NCBI RefSeq assembly: GCF_036884655.1
Contig: NC_088345.1
Coordinates: 26,825,501-26,889,500 of the forward strand
DNA length: 64,000 bases
Origin: Musa acuminata AAA Group
Lineage: Eukaryota; Streptophyta; Magnoliopsida; Zingiberales; Musaceae
Direction: 5' to 3'
Shown: in pieces, positions 34,725-48,011 of the stretch
Layout: each line of letters begins with the position of its first letter
How positions within the stretch are numbered: the stretch's first letter is position 1
Made by a program: the position numbers and the translations under genes
Notes under the pieces: model-generated
The model's database searches: none
What the model saw: only the letters and a program-made list of their open reading frames with translations
What the model was told of the DNA's origin: nothing

Positions 34725-35198
34725 TATGTAAATAAAGGTTTCAGAAAGGTAAACACTCACACATTCAAGGAACACACCAATTTAAAGTGGTTCGGTCAAA
34801 TGACCTACATCCACTTGCGAAGCCTTCTTCGATGAGGCTCCCAACTTCCACTAGCAAATCACTTTGAAGGAGAAGGACAAATACCCCTCTTATAACCTTT
34901 TACAAGTGGTTCACACTCATATAGATTTTCAAAGAGAAAGAGGGAGGCGAACACTTAAGCTATTGAAAACAAGACTTGCTAAAGACTTTGCTAAAGCTTT
35001 ATCTCAATCTCTAACTTCTCAAAGGTTGTATTCTCTACTGAGAATTGAAGGGTATTTATAGGCCCCAAGAGGATTCAAATTTGAGCTCCAAATTTGAATT
35101 GCTTTTGGGTTTCCTGGTGTTGGCGGTGCCACCGCTTGTCAATGTTTGACACTGATAGTGTACTGGCGGTGGCACCGCCCAGTCCGACGGTGCCACCG
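34725..35198 (-). repeat. LTR H, left part (minus strand)
   Basis: A-type R/U5 and TATA region in reverse (complement of TATTTATAGGCC near 35054), then GC-rich units up to GGTGCCACCG. It is interrupted at 35198 by a gypsy-type solo LTR and resumes at 37937. The stretch 34563-34724 before it is unassigned. Confidence 0.7.
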
Positions 35199-37931
35199 TG
35201 TCACGCCCCCCCCAATTTAATACTTATTTAGGAGATGTGAACCTAACTCAAGATTGATAAAATTATAATTCAACAAACAATCCAGGATCCAATCATACAT
35301 TTGTGGTCACTAAGAAAATATTCATGTCATTCACCTCTACAATCCACAATTCACAAAACCTATACAGTTTATAATCATACATCATATCACTAGATGATTC
35401 TTTAAAATCCAAAAACAACTTAACAAAACCATAACTATACCATAAATCTATAAGTGCGGCAATTAATGTAATCACAAAACCAACATGTACTACATGTTTA
35501 TATCAGTGCACAGTTTAAACTTAATATTTCCAAAATCCTGACGTAAGAGGTACCTTTCAAATATTTACAAGATACATCAATGTAGATTTGTCATTGATAT
35601 TTCATTACACCTAAAAAGAACTTATACAACATCAACCTATCAAGTACAAAATATTTGCTCCAAAATCTTCTAGCCTTCCACTGCCTCAACCCAATTTACA
35701 TATTTTAGCGAGCGATAAGCTATCCTGAAAAATTTATATAGCAATGGGGTGAGCATATAAAGCTGAGCAAATGACTAACATATCCATAGCAAAGTGGATA
35801 GGTTTCAAACAAATAAGGTATCAAAATACAAAGCAGAGATACAAGATAAAACAGTAGCATGTTTTGTTTGAATGTAGAATTACAATGTCGTATCGTTCGA
35901 AGCATGTTTTGTTCATACAATCGAGGAAAGGTAATTGGAGCATATCATTGGCATAAGGAGCATATCGATGACATATGGTAGTTTTCAAGGTATAACAAAG
36001 ACTTATAACATTTCGGAAACATATCAAAGAACAAAACATGAATAGAAACTCCAATGTCACATAAATGCATTGATTTCATTCTTATCCAAAGCATGCATAG
36101 AAATATAGCCAAAGCTTTGGATATCATATCAAACACATAGAAGGTGAAGTGGGATCATAACATAATATGGTCCATCCATTTCTGAATGAACACCAAACAT
36201 AAGTCTCCCACGTTTGGGAGCTCCATCCACCCACGTCTGAGTGAAGTCATAGGGGGCCGGCAAAGCATCGCGGGCTCTTAGCATAACTCCCTTTACCATT
36301 TCTAGCAAAGGTTCACATTTATCCCACAAACACCTGAATACAAAGGGAGAGTATGAATAATGGAATTAGCATTTATTGGAAGCACATGCGGAACAAAGAA
36401 ATGTACATATGCCTTTCGAGTCAATACGATACAAACATAATCTTTCACAAATGTATTCAGATTTGAAAGGAAACAAAAGCAAGAGCATACAAGGATTTCA
36501 AGAAATCACATATAGCTCAATTGAAATAAGAAAGTTAGATAAATTCAATGTCCAAAGAAATGAAACTGGAAGAGGCACATATTGAAAGCAAATACGGAAT
36601 AATGGGATGCATGCGCTAAATTATTATGATGCAAACATTAACTTTAGATGATAGCTATAAATGTACAAATAATTAAAGGACAAAAGTATATAGGAATTTA
36701 AGGCAATAATGTAAAGCTTAACTGAAGTAAGAGTTTTTGCCGAAATCGATTTCCAAAGAGATGAAACAAGGAAAGCCGAAATCGACCAAAGCTCGATTCT
36801 GGCATAATTTGATAGGAACATTTTATGAACTATTTGGATAACCAATTATGCTCCAATTTATACAAATTCGATATTATTAGAAAGCTTTGTCAATCTAGTT
36901 TTATGTAAATCAAGTTTTACAAGAATTGGAATTTACAACAAGGAGTTACAGATAATTTTGTAGCCAAAGGTCTGAAAATATTAGCTCTGTTTTGCTGAAT
37001 CCATAGGGTCGATGAAAGTAGATGTTTCAGTTAGCAATTGTACTTCAAAATTTTCAAATCAGGTATATACAGAAAGAATTTTGAGTCTAGCTTCGAATAA
37101 ATTATACTTTGTATGAATCTGAGTTCACAGCAGAAAGTTATAAGCAGTTAAGCAAAAAGAGGTCAGAAATTTCAATCTCTGTTTTGTAGAATCTGTAGGG
37201 TTAATTTAAACAGAAGTCTTAGTAGGTATTTAAACTTCAAATCATTCGATCTTCATATCAAAATAAATATTTTTTTGTCTACTTTCAAATGGAATAGGTT
37301 TTGTCTAAATCAGGGTTTATTACAAAATGTTATGAATGAAACATTGCATAGAGGTCAGATTACCGAAAAATTACAGATTCATAACTTTATATCAAAATGA
37401 AAGAAGGTTTGGTTCTCAAATGAAATTTTTCAAATTTTACAGAATAAAAATGGAAATAGAGATTAAGGTTACTATGGGATAGGGTTAGAACACTTAAAAT
37501 TATTTGAATCCCAAATATGGGAAAATTGATGAAAAACCTCAAGCTCTTCTTCTTCTTCTTCTTCTTCTCTCAAACTCACGTTGGCTGCAACTCTTCAGAT
37601 TTGTTTTCTTTAACCTTTCATCTAATTATTTAGGTTTTGGCTAATGCAAAAGTTGTAAGGTGTCATGCATTCATGAAATGGGCTAGGTGTCATCTTTAGA
37701 GCAAAGATAAGTGGCACCAACCTTAGGTTAGCTAGTGACACATGTCTACTATTTTTTTTTTTAACTTAAATCTGAATCTTTCATAAATTATATCAAACTT
37801 CTAATATTTACTCTTAGGTCCCTAGCCATAAACTTTTAATATAATATAATTTAATATAAAATAATTATTAAATAATCCTTATTTTTACAAACAAACCTTT
37901 TACTAAATTTTTAAAAATGAGGGATGCTACA
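35199..37931 (-). mobile_element. 2.7-kb gypsy-type solo LTR
   Basis: 2733 bases flanked by a perfect 5-bp duplication CACCG (35194-35198 and 37932-37936). Read on the minus strand it starts TGTAGCATCCC and ends GGGCGTGACA, the style of plant Ty3/gypsy LTRs; compare the TRIM LTR above, which ends GGTCGTGACA before its primer site. There is no ORF above about 85 codons, no primer site and no polypurine tract. A (CTT)n run lies at about 37544-37567. A solo LTR left by LTR-LTR recombination is the simplest reading; a non-autonomous element is the alternative. Confidence 0.75.
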
Positions 37932-38843
37932 CACCGTCTAGACTTTTCATATCACTGGTTGGGCTCCAAACTTGGCCCAAACCAGTCCAACCTCAGGCCC
38001 AGTTGGCCCCAAACCAGATTATAGGATTAACTCTTAATCCTAACCCTAATTACATAAAAACTATGAAATTAAGACATAGTCCTAAGTAGATTTTTAAACG
38101 GCAACGTCGAGTTTCCTTCCGACGAGCATTCCGACGAACTTCCGGCAGACTTCCGATACACCCTCGGATTTCTTCCGACGGACTCCTAGCAGGCTCCCGG
38201 TCTTGTGGTGAGTTCAACGAGTCTTTAGCAAGTAGCCGAACTTTCTCGGTGATCTCCGTGAACCTCCAACGATCTCTCCGGCGAACTTCCGAAAACTTCG
38301 GCAAGTCCCCGATTCCTTCTCGATTGGTTCCGGCAGCACTTCCGACGAATCTTCGGACTCTTGGTGGACTCTCAAATCAAACACCCATCAAACTTGACTT
38401 TGGTAGACTTGCTTTATGTCTTCAAGCTATCGTAGTTAATCCTGCATAAGTAAAGCAAAACTTCGATCTAGACAATTACTCCTAAGCAATCAAGTTGTCC
38501 GGCATGTCATTGGTCCCTCGACACTTCGTTCAATTCTTCGGCGCATCGTCCTCTCTTGCGGCCTATTGCCCAATCGGCCAGTTGACTCCGCAACTCTGAT
38601 ATCCTTGGCGCAATACCCGCTTTTCTTGGCCCGATGCCCGAATCCACGACCCGAAGCCTTTTGTCGATACATCGACGGATCCACCGGCCCAACGTCCAAT
38701 CTTCTAACATGTTCCTCTGGTGCAACATGATTTTCCTGCTTTAATTGGCTTATCCTAATCGAAGTATCCTGCATCACTCAAAATGTAGATTAAATCATAA
38801 ACACATATTAAATGGTTTCATTATCAAAATACGAGATTCAACA
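37932..38843 (-). repeat. LTR H, right part (minus strand)
   Basis: The first part (37937-38450) is A-type; the last part (38451-38843) is D-type, with the complement of ATGCTTCGAT-like sequence. It ends with GAGATTCAACA, the LTR start in reverse. This is a mosaic LTR. Its left terminus is missing, so no target duplication can be checked. Confidence 0.7.
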
Positions 38844-39889
38844 AACTCTACAATGATAATAAGAGAAGAAAAAATAGCTCAATCCTAGAATTAGAAATTA
38901 ACACCCTTTATTCAAATTTTAGAATATTTAGAAATATGAAAGAGATCCAAATCCAAAATGCAAAGGTTGTCTTATATAAAATCCCAATTATGATATCTCT
39001 CCTCTATCACTTTAAACCTAAATTCTATTTCTTATAAATACAATGAAACACACTTTCAAATCTTATTAATCTACCGTGGTTGACCAGAGGAAAGGTTTTT
39101 TTTATTTTAGATACTGTTGGGGATAGATACAATGGAGATGGGTGGTGCTTGTAGCTTAGAGAATTAGAATGCTTGGCTATGAAACATAGTGTTGGGGTAG
39201 AAATTTCTCCTCACCCCTTTCCTCGTTGGAAAGACCTTTCTTTCTTTCTTGGGTGGGGATAGGAAAATCATGATTGGGATAGCATATGTAAAGCTTATGA
39301 TTTTTGATATGATCTTTTGTTGAAATGGAATGCATTACTCTTTCTTTTTAATTTAGATCCTTATATAGTAACCAAAACCAGGATCAGCATATTTATGCTT
39401 TACTCCCCATAACTCTTCCTCAACTAGTTTAGGCATAATAGTATAGCAAGTCCAAGTATTTGTAGTATACAACAAATGTGTTTCTCATAATTAAGATATT
39501 TACTTGAAGCAATTGTGGCCTATCGAGAAAGTCAATTACTACATCATAGATGTACTACACGTACATCATCTCTAAATTTTAAATTGGCTATTTACAAGGG
39601 ATTATCCTAGATCTACACTAAGGTATTGATAGCGACTCTTAAATCTCACATAACAAAATAAGATATGATGAATTAAAATAAAATAGAAACAAAGACAGTG
39701 CATGGGTTACCTACTCCTAACCGTCAAAGCGAGTGCATACATTCCATTCTTCATTTTTTCACATTTCATTTATCAAATCTCTGCATGTAGGATTTTTAAC
39801 CCAACTCCCTTGAGCCACAGTGCCCCATGGAGCAGCATTCATTCCTTGTGTCTTTCTTAGCAATGGATTTTCTCTAATTATGAAAAAGC
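38844..39889. other. Unassigned AT-rich DNA between LTR H and element G
   Basis: No ORF, RNA gene or repeat that I recognise. It ends in TTACC, the target duplication of element G, and resumes at 49962. It may be the oldest non-SIRE sequence in the central part of the window. Confidence 0.4.
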
Positions 39890-39894
39890 TTACC

Positions 39895-41351
39895 TGGTGA
39901 ATCTCGTATTTTGATGATGAAATCACTTGATATATGTTTATATTTTAATCTACATTTTGAGTGACGCAGGATGCTTCGATCAGGATGAGACAATTAAAGC
40001 AGGAAAAATCATGTTGGGACGGAGGAATATGTCAGAAGATTGGACGTCGGGCCGGTGGATCGGTCGACGTATCGACAGAAGGCTTCGAGCCATGAACTCG
40101 GACATCGGGCCAAGAAGAGCGGGTATTATGTCAAGGATATCGGAATTGTGGAGTTAACTTGCCGATTGCGCAATAGGCCGTAGGAGAGGACAATGCGCCG
40201 AAGAATCGGATGAAGCGTCGAGGGACCAATGACATGCCGGGCAACTTGGTTAATTGCTTAGGATTAATTATCTCGATCGAAGTTTTGTTTTACATGTGTA
40301 GGATTAACTACGATGGAAGTAAAACACGCAACAGGAGTTGCGCCAGAGTCAAGACTATGATCACGTTGGGAGTTCGAGAGTTTGACAGAATTCCGGACGG
40401 TCGTCGGAGGTTCTGCGGGAACAAATCCTAGAAGTCCAGGAGCTTGCCAAAGAAGCTCATCGAAACTCGCCAAGTGGATCATCGCAAGTCCGGGAGTTTG
40501 CCGGAAGTTCACCGGAGCATCACCGAAGGTTCGTCGGATGTTCGCCGGAAGCTCGCCGGAAGAAGTGATTGACGCACCAGAGCAAGTTGTAGTAAATATC
40601 TTAAGAAATATCATAGTTAGCATGTAGATTAAGTTAGGAATGGGAGGTGATCCCATTAACTTAATCTGGGGGCAATTGGGCCCTGGATAGACCCAAATTG
40701 GACGGAATAGATCAACCCATTCGGACCAGAATTCTTGTCAGGCAGTGGCACCGCCTAAGAGATGGTCTCCCAGGAAAGCTAGGCGGTGCAACCACCCCAG
40801 TCATGCGGTGGCACCACCTAGGCTCAGTCTTTGAGCGAGACTGGGCGATGCAACCGCCCTTGACAGGCGGTGGCACTGCCTAGAGGCTCAGTCTCCGAGC
40901 TGCCAAGCGGTTGTACCGCCCCAATCAGGAGGTAGTACCGCCAGGACCTTGGAAATCCGAGAAATGATATTTTTGAGCTCCAAATTCAAACCAGTTTGAG
41001 GCCTATATATACCCCACCCTTTCCTACATGAAAGGGCAACCAAAGGGCACCGAAAATCCAATCTTACTCTGTGATTTTTAGAGCTCAAATGTGTTCTAAA
41101 GGCTAGAAGTTCTCCTCCCTCTTTTCTTCCAAGTTTAGATCTTTCAAGAGAGGAGAGAAATTTCTGTAAGGGTTGTCTCCTAAGCCCGTCAAAAGGAGTG
41201 AAACTGTAAAAGGGTGGTTGGCCTTCACCTATTGAAGGAAGGCCTCTAGTGGACATCGGTGACCTCATTATTGGAGGAAGCCAAAAGTAGATGTAGGTCA
41301 AGATTGACTGAACCACTCTAAATCTCGGTTTGCATTTACTTTGAGCATCTT
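39895..41351 (+). repeat. 5' LTR of element G, first part
   Basis: It begins TGGTGAATCTCG after TTACC and contains TATATATA (41004-41011) and GC-rich units (about 40740-40940). It is interrupted at ATCTT (41347-41351) by the solo LTR and resumes at 43800 in the middle of GAGCATCTTATC-type sequence. Confidence 0.85.
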
Positions 41352-43794
41352 TGTTGAGTCTCGTATTTTGATGATGAAACTACTTGATATATGTTTATGA
41401 TTTAATCTGCGTTTTGAGTGACGCAGGATGCTTCGATCAGGATGAGACAATTAAAGCAGGAAAATCATGTTGTGCCGAAGGAACATGTCAGAAGATTGGA
41501 CGTCGGGCCGGTGGATCGTTCGACGTATCGACAGAAGGCTTCGGGCCGTGGACTCGGGCATCGGGCTAAGAAGAGCGTGTATTGTGCCAAGGATATCGGA
41601 GTTGCAGAGTCAACTGGCCGATTGGGCAATAGGCTGCAGGAGAGGACGATGCGCCGAAGAATCGGACGAAGCGTCGAGGGACCAATGACATGTCGGACAA
41701 CTTGGTTAATTGCTTATGATTAATTGTCTCGATCGAAGTTTTGTTTTGTTGTGCAGGATTAACTATGATAACGATGAAGATATAAAGCGAAACAAAGTGT
41801 CGGAGTCAAGCGCGAAGGATTTGTTGCAAGTTCGAGAGTTTGACGGAAGTCCGAAGGTTCGTCGGGAATGCTACCGGAACTAGCCGAGAATGAGTTGGGA
41901 GCTTGCCGAAGGGTTTTTCGGAAGCTCGCCGGAAGGTTCGTTGGAAGTTCGCGGAGCTCGCCGAGAAAGATCGGAGCTTGCCAACGAAGCTCGTTGAAAC
42001 TCGCTAAGATCAAATCGTGAAGTCTAGGAGCTTGCCGGGAGTCCGCAGAATGGTTTCCGAGAGTTCATCGGAAGACCGCCGGAAGTTTGCCGGAAGCTCG
42101 CCAGAAGAAGTCTTGACTTGCGGACTTTGTAATAGCTTAGAAAATGTCTTTAAATTCATAGTTAGCACGTTAATTAGGGTTAGGATTAGGTGTTAATCCT
42201 AAAACCCAAGTAGGGGCCAATTAGGCCCAAGTTCGGACTAGTTTGGACCAAGTTTGGAGCCAAACCAAGTGAGCTGGAATAGTGAAAGAGGTGCCACCGC
42301 CAGGCAAAGAGGTAGCACCGCCCAGGCTATGTCTCCCAGAGAGACTGGGTGGTGCAACCGCCCCAGCCAAGAGGTGTAACCGCCCAGGCTATGTCTCCCA
42401 GCGAGACTGGGCGGTGCAACCGCCCAGGGCTCAGTCTACAAGCGAGACTGGGCGGTGCAACCTCCTCTGTCAAGAGGTAGCACCGCCAGAGCTCAAGTTT
42501 CGAGCTCTGCCAAGAGGTGCAACCACCGAGCTCGGTCTTCGAGCTCTGGCAGAGAGGTGCAACCACCTCTGGCAGAGAGGTGCAACCTCTCTGGTCAGGA
42601 GATGCACCGCCTGAGCTCAGTCTTCGAGCTCTAGCAAAAAGGTGCAACCACCCCTGACAGAGAGGTGCATCCGCCTGAGCTCAGTCTTCAAACTCTGCCA
42701 GGCGGTGCAACCTCTCCAGTCAAGAGGTGCAACCGCCTGATCCCGGAATTCTGGGATTTGATCGTTTTGAGCTCCAAATCTGAACTAGGTTAGGGCCTAT
42801 AAATACCCCACCCGTTCAGCACAGAAAGGATACAGATCCACTCCAAATTCCTGATCTTTTCTGTAATTCTAAGAGCTCAAAATTGTGTAAAGTCCAAAAG
42901 TTCTCCTCTTTCTGTTCTTCAAAGCCTTGAGTTGTAAAGAGAGGAGAGAAAGGATCTGTAAAGGTTGTCTCCTAAGCCTGTCAAAAGGAGAGAAATTGTA
43001 AAAGGACAGTTGGCCTTCGCCTATTGAAGGAAGGCCTCTAGTTGACGTCGGCAACCTCATCGGTGGAGGAAGCCAAAAGTGGAGTAGGTCAAGACTGACC
43101 GAACCACTCTAAATCTCTGGTTTGCGTTTATTTTTTAGCACTTTATCATTACTGCAAACCTCCTACATAGCTACTGCCCTCTGCGCTTTTACGAACGATT
43201 CTCTAAGTTTAGATCTTTCCGAATCTGCATTGAGACGTAAATCAGTGTTTTCATACTATCTTTACATCGCAGTTTACGCTTACGCTTTGATTCCATTCAT
43301 AACTGCGAACTGCTTTCTGCACATTCACAAAAAGATTTTCAAAGTTCAGTTTCTGCGTTTAGATGTAAAACTGCGTTTAGACGCAAAACTGTGTTTAGAC
43401 GTAAAACCACGTTTAGACGCAAAACTCGTTCAGACACAAAACTGCGTTCAGACGCAAAACTGCGTTTAAACGTAAAACTGCGTTCAGACGCAAAACTACG
43501 TTTAGACGTAAAACTGCGTTTAGACGTAAAACTGCGTTTAGACGTAAAACTGAGTTTAGACGTAAAACTGCGTTTAGACGCAAACTGCGTTTAGACGCAA
43601 ACTGCGTTTAGACATAAACTGCTCTTAGACGCAATTTGTGCTTAGATGCAAACTGCGCTTAAATACAAACTGTGAATCGGCTTTTGCATCATAATAGATT
43701 TTATTGAACGAACGCACCTTTCGGTTTTAAATTACTGTAAGATTTCCGCTGCACTAATTCACCCCCCCCCCTCTTAGTGCTCTCGATCCTAACA
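41352..43794 (+). mobile_element. Solo LTR (2.4 kb) nested in the 5' LTR of element G
   Basis: 2443 bases, TGTTGAGTCTCG to GATCCTAACA, with a perfect target duplication ATCTT (41347-41351 and 43795-43799). The start is D-type and the middle (41765-42200) matches LTR F. Then come many GAGGTGCAACCGCC-type units (42280-42745), TATAAATA (42798-42805) and an unusual minisatellite in U5 (43350-43690). No internal region is left, so the element was reduced by LTR recombination. Confidence 0.9.
43350..43690 (+). repeat. 18-bp minisatellite in the U5 of the solo LTR
   Basis: About 18-19 units of roughly GCGTTTAGACGCAAAACT, the last ones shortened to 17 bases. Other LTRs of the family hold a single GTTTAGACGTAAA at the same place (for example 15815). 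The 18-base period gives spurious hexapeptide ORFs (KLRLDV); I do not regard them as genes. Confidence 0.85.
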
Positions 43795-43799
43795 ATCTT

Positions 43800-44256
43800 A
43801 TCTTTACTGCAAACCTCCTCAGTAGCTTACTTCCTTCTACTCATTTACGAAGGTGTTTCATAGTTAAGTATTTTCCGAATCAACGTTAAGACGGAAATCG
43901 GTTTTATCGTACAAACATCATATTTCAGTTTGCGCTTATATTTTGATTTCCATCATAACTACAAACTGCCTTTATATCTTTGCTTTAACTGCATCTCGCT
44001 TTATCACAAGTTAAAGTGATTTACGAATCGACTTTCATACCGAAATCGCTTTTATCACACGAACGTCGTATTCCAGTTTGCTATTACATTCTGTTGTCTA
44101 TCTTAACTGCAAACTGCCTCTATATATTTGCTTTAGCTGCATCTCGTTTGATCACAAATTAAAGTGATTTACGAATCGGCTTTCTTGCCAAAATTGCTTT
44201 TATCGTACGAACGCAGTTTTAATCGTCAAAAGTTTTCCGCTGCACTACCCCCCCTC
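43800..44256 (+). repeat. 5' LTR of element G, second part, end deleted
   Basis: The U5 sequence continues to CTGCACTACCCCCC (about 44250) and then jumps straight into gag codons. The GATCCTAACA end, the primer site and about the first 60 gag codons are missing. Confidence 0.75.
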
Positions 44257-45024
44257 TGAACGAATGGTCGAATTTAGAAAAGAAGTATTTTTCATTAAAT
44301 GCAAAGGCTATGAATGCCTTATTTTGTGCTTTGGACAAAAATGAGTTCAATTGGATTTCTACATGACTTTTGATATTTGGCAAACACTTGAAATCACGCA
44401 TGAGAGAACTAGTAGAGTCAAAGACTCGAAAGTTAACATTTTATTGCATGATTTTGAGCTTTTTCGAATGCAACCAAATGAGACAGGCGACATGTACACC
44501 CATTTCACGGATGTCGTCAATAATCTAAGAGTTCTTAATAAATCTTTTTCGAATTTTGATCTCGTAAGCAAGATCTTAAGATCCCTTCCAAAAAGGTGAG
44601 ATCCTAAAATAACTACAATACAAGAGATAAATAATTTAAATAATTTTTCATTAGAAGAATTAATCGGATCATTAATGACTTATAAAATGACACTTTTGAA
44701 ACATTTTGAACCCGATGAGCACTTGAACCACCTTCCAAAGAATAGGAAGGATTTGAAACTCCGGACATATGAATACCACTTAGCGATGACTCAAGTGATG
44801 AGAATAATGATGAACTTGAACTTCGAACACTAAATCTTAATAAGTTTACTAAACAAAAATCTAAAATAAACAATGAACTTGAACGAAGGAAGAGGCCAAA
44901 GAAGAGGAAGGCAACCAAGGATGAATCAAGAACTTCCAAAGGTGAAATGGCGAATTGGGCTTTGACGGGCTTCAACTACAAGGTAAGTAACTCAACTCTC
45001 TTGAATTATTTTGAAATTACTTAA
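44257..45024 (+). pseudogene. gag: gag of element G, N-terminus and zinc knuckle missing
   Basis: It enters at the codons for NEWSNLEKKYF, homologous to about residue 60 of element D gag. It continues with MNALFCALDKNEF, a short deletion with a frame change near 44366, and MYTHFTDVVNNL. A TGA at 44597-44599 follows, then SLEELIGSLMTYKM and another frameshift near 44780. The tail keeps LELRTLNLNKF and RRKRPKKRK and ends at TAA 45022-45024. As in D, no CCHC knuckle lies between the acidic and basic segments. It is not translatable. Confidence 0.82.
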
Positions 45025-48011
45025 AGTTTTCATGAGTGCTTAATTTAGATAGTAGGAATAGGAAATAAAAAATTGTTTTTCAAAAATTATATCATGTTTT
45101 CCTTTTTAGCATCTTTGAAAAATTAAAAATTTGATCATGAAAAGTATATTGCTATGGTTTCATGCATGTTATGTTTTGAAATGTTGAATGATGTATGCAA
45201 CATTAGGGATGATAATTATATAATATGTGATAATGCTTAGGATTAATCCATGCATGTGTATCTTGATGATTTTATGTCATGCATGAGTTTTTGAAGTAAA
45301 TGTTGATTTGAAACTCTCATTTTAGATTAACATGTTTTTGGTCTAATCGTTTTTATTACGAATTAAGATGACATTCTCATGACATATTAAGATGATATAG
45401 TGCATGTACATCTATATATGAATTTCTTGATAGTCTTTTGATGATAGATGTGATATCATGATGTGTTTGGTCTTGACGGCTTTATGACGAAACTTATGTT
45501 TCGATTTTAAATGATGATACATGTTTTCACAAAAGACTTGAATACCCTCACATGAAATCAATTGTATGAAATGGAAATGAATTTTCTATCCTATTGAGAT
45601 TAATGAATTTATTTTACTAATCTTGTGAATCTCATGAAAATAAACATGATGAATATTTTGAAAATAAATGAGTGTATCATGCATTTGGTCTTAATGATTT
45701 TTCTTTAACATACTTTTTGAAATAATACTTGATGATGAATATCAAGATATTAAAAGGATGTTATCATGGAATCATGCTTGATGATTTGTTTTTTACCTTT
45801 CCGTCTTAAATGTTGACACTTGTTTTATTAAAGGTAAAGGTATGCTTATAAGAAGCAAATCACATGAATAGAAATTTATAAAAACGAAATGCAATCCTCT
45901 ATCTTATCGTCTTTTCAATAAATATATGCTTGTCATGTATGAATTTATTGAATGTGACTTTGAGCATGATTTCAGATTTCACAAATGCTTGATTCATACT
46001 TATGACATAAGACACATTTTAAATATGAATCATGTTCAATGCTTCAATCATGTTACATCTCCCTTAATTCATTTTGTTCTCCTAGATTTATTTACCAAAG
46101 AGGAGAATCTTCCGAATGAATGAAATGATACAAATGAATCACTTATCGATATATCTTTTTGAAATATCTTTTTAATGTGATGTTGATAATTTGAGATGTC
46201 TGTTGGAATTCATGACATGAGATAATTGAATCCTTGACTTACTCTTTATATGGCTTGTTTAAAATCTTGCTTGATAAGTTGTTGTATAAGATTTTGCCTT
46301 TTAAGTCTTGAACTTTCATGCTTATCTTGATTTGGCATATAAAGATTAAGGCATGCTTAGACGAAAAAGAATCACTTAAAAAATACCTTTTCTATCTAAT
46401 CGAGATTAATGATTTCATGATATTTTGTGAATCTCAAAATTGATTTTGATGACTTGATTATGTGTTTTAAGTTAACGATTTGACTTGAATGAGTTTTATC
46501 TAAATCATAATCTTGATCTTGCAAAATTGGAATTGCAAATAATATCTTTTGGTATTCATGAATTGATACTCACAATATGAAAGTATTGGTATTCATGACT
46601 TGAATTTGATTGAAACATTGCATACTTAAATTAATCATTCTCCCATGTTTCAAAAATTCTTTAAATGCCTTATGTGATGATTGAAAATTAATTTGCTTTC
46701 TGATGAATCATGAATCATGACTTGATCTATAATATTGATATATTTTAATCATGATCCTTGGTTGTATAATTCTTTTGCTCTATTAAAAAGATTTGTCAAA
46801 TGAATCATGTCCTTGAATTTTCTTGATATCATGACATGATTTTATAATATGGCTTGTATAATGATTAAATTTTTTAGCCATTGATTTCTCCTTTCTTTTT
46901 TATAATGATAAAGGGAGAGTTAGTTTACTAGCCTACATATTTCAAAGGAAGGAAAATTTGCTAGTTCGATCATTTCATTGAAAGAACTTGCTATTATGAA
47001 CACTATTAATGAATTGCAAATCTTGCAATATAAAGAGAAGCAAAGAATTGCTATCTCGAAAGAAGCAAAAAATGCAAAACTTAGAAAACTTGCGATATAA
47101 TTGCTCTTGTCATGCTTTGTATCAAAAATAGGTTGATATTCTTAAAAGCATCGCATTAAATTTTTTAGTGTATCGTAATGTATCACATGTATTGCAAATT
47201 GAAATTTTTGAGACTATTATTATATCATGTTTAACAATTGATGTCTTTCATGACATGATTTCTTTGCATTGTTGTCTTGTATATATCATGTGATGATTGA
47301 AATATTAATTGATGCAAATTTATAGTTTATGCAAAAGTCTAAATCATTGGTTCCTCTCCTTCTTTTCTTTTCGGCAATGACATAGGGGGTGAAAGATTGC
47401 TACCTCAAGGCAAATGCTCGCTAGCTTGTACTCTTCCCTTCTTTTCGACAAAAACAAAGGAGAGAAAGCTTTTGCTAGTTAGAATATGCAAAGAAAAGCA
47501 AAGTGCAATCTTGCACAAGAAGCAAGTGTTGAATTGCCATGATTGAACTTAAGAATCTTGCTCTGCTTTTGTGCTTATATGTTATGATGAAAAGCTAACT
47601 TGTATATAGTAAAACTTGCATATCATAAAAATTGCTAGCTTGTAGTATAAAGAGAAGCAAACATTTGCTATCTCAAGAAAAGCAAACATGCTAAAACTTG
47701 CACATCTTTAATTGCTAGGTTGCATGATGATAAAATGTTTATCATGCAATGATTTGAACTTTTTATCTCTAAATACATAAGAGTAGGAACTTCTCCTTTT
47801 TGTTGATGACAAAGGGGGAGAAGTATGATGTTATGCATAAGTTTATGATGACGTGTTGCAAGTATTCATGATGAATATTGCAATGACTTGAATTCAGTTT
47901 GAATTCAATGTTCTATCAATAAGGCATATTGATAGGGGGAGTTTGTTTAAACTCCAGGAGTTAAGTTTAATTCCGTCATCAAGTGATTGTCATCATCAAA
48001 AAGGGGGAGAT
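45025..48011 (+). other. Noncoding interior and polypurine tract of element G
   Basis: AT-rich, ATGATG-rich DNA with no real ORF. The TTGCTAGCTTG/AAGCAAA motif set recurs at about 46920-47720. Purine tracts lie near 46905, 47385, 47812 (after CTTTTTGTTGATGACAAA) and 47935 (GATAGGGGGAGTT). The primer tract AAAAAGGGGGAGAT (47999-48011) abuts the 3' LTR. Confidence 0.6.

Noticed and set aside
43122..43594. Long open frames of repeated KLRLDV-type hexapeptides
   Set aside because: They come from an 18-bp minisatellite inside an LTR and have no start context or conservation to support a protein.
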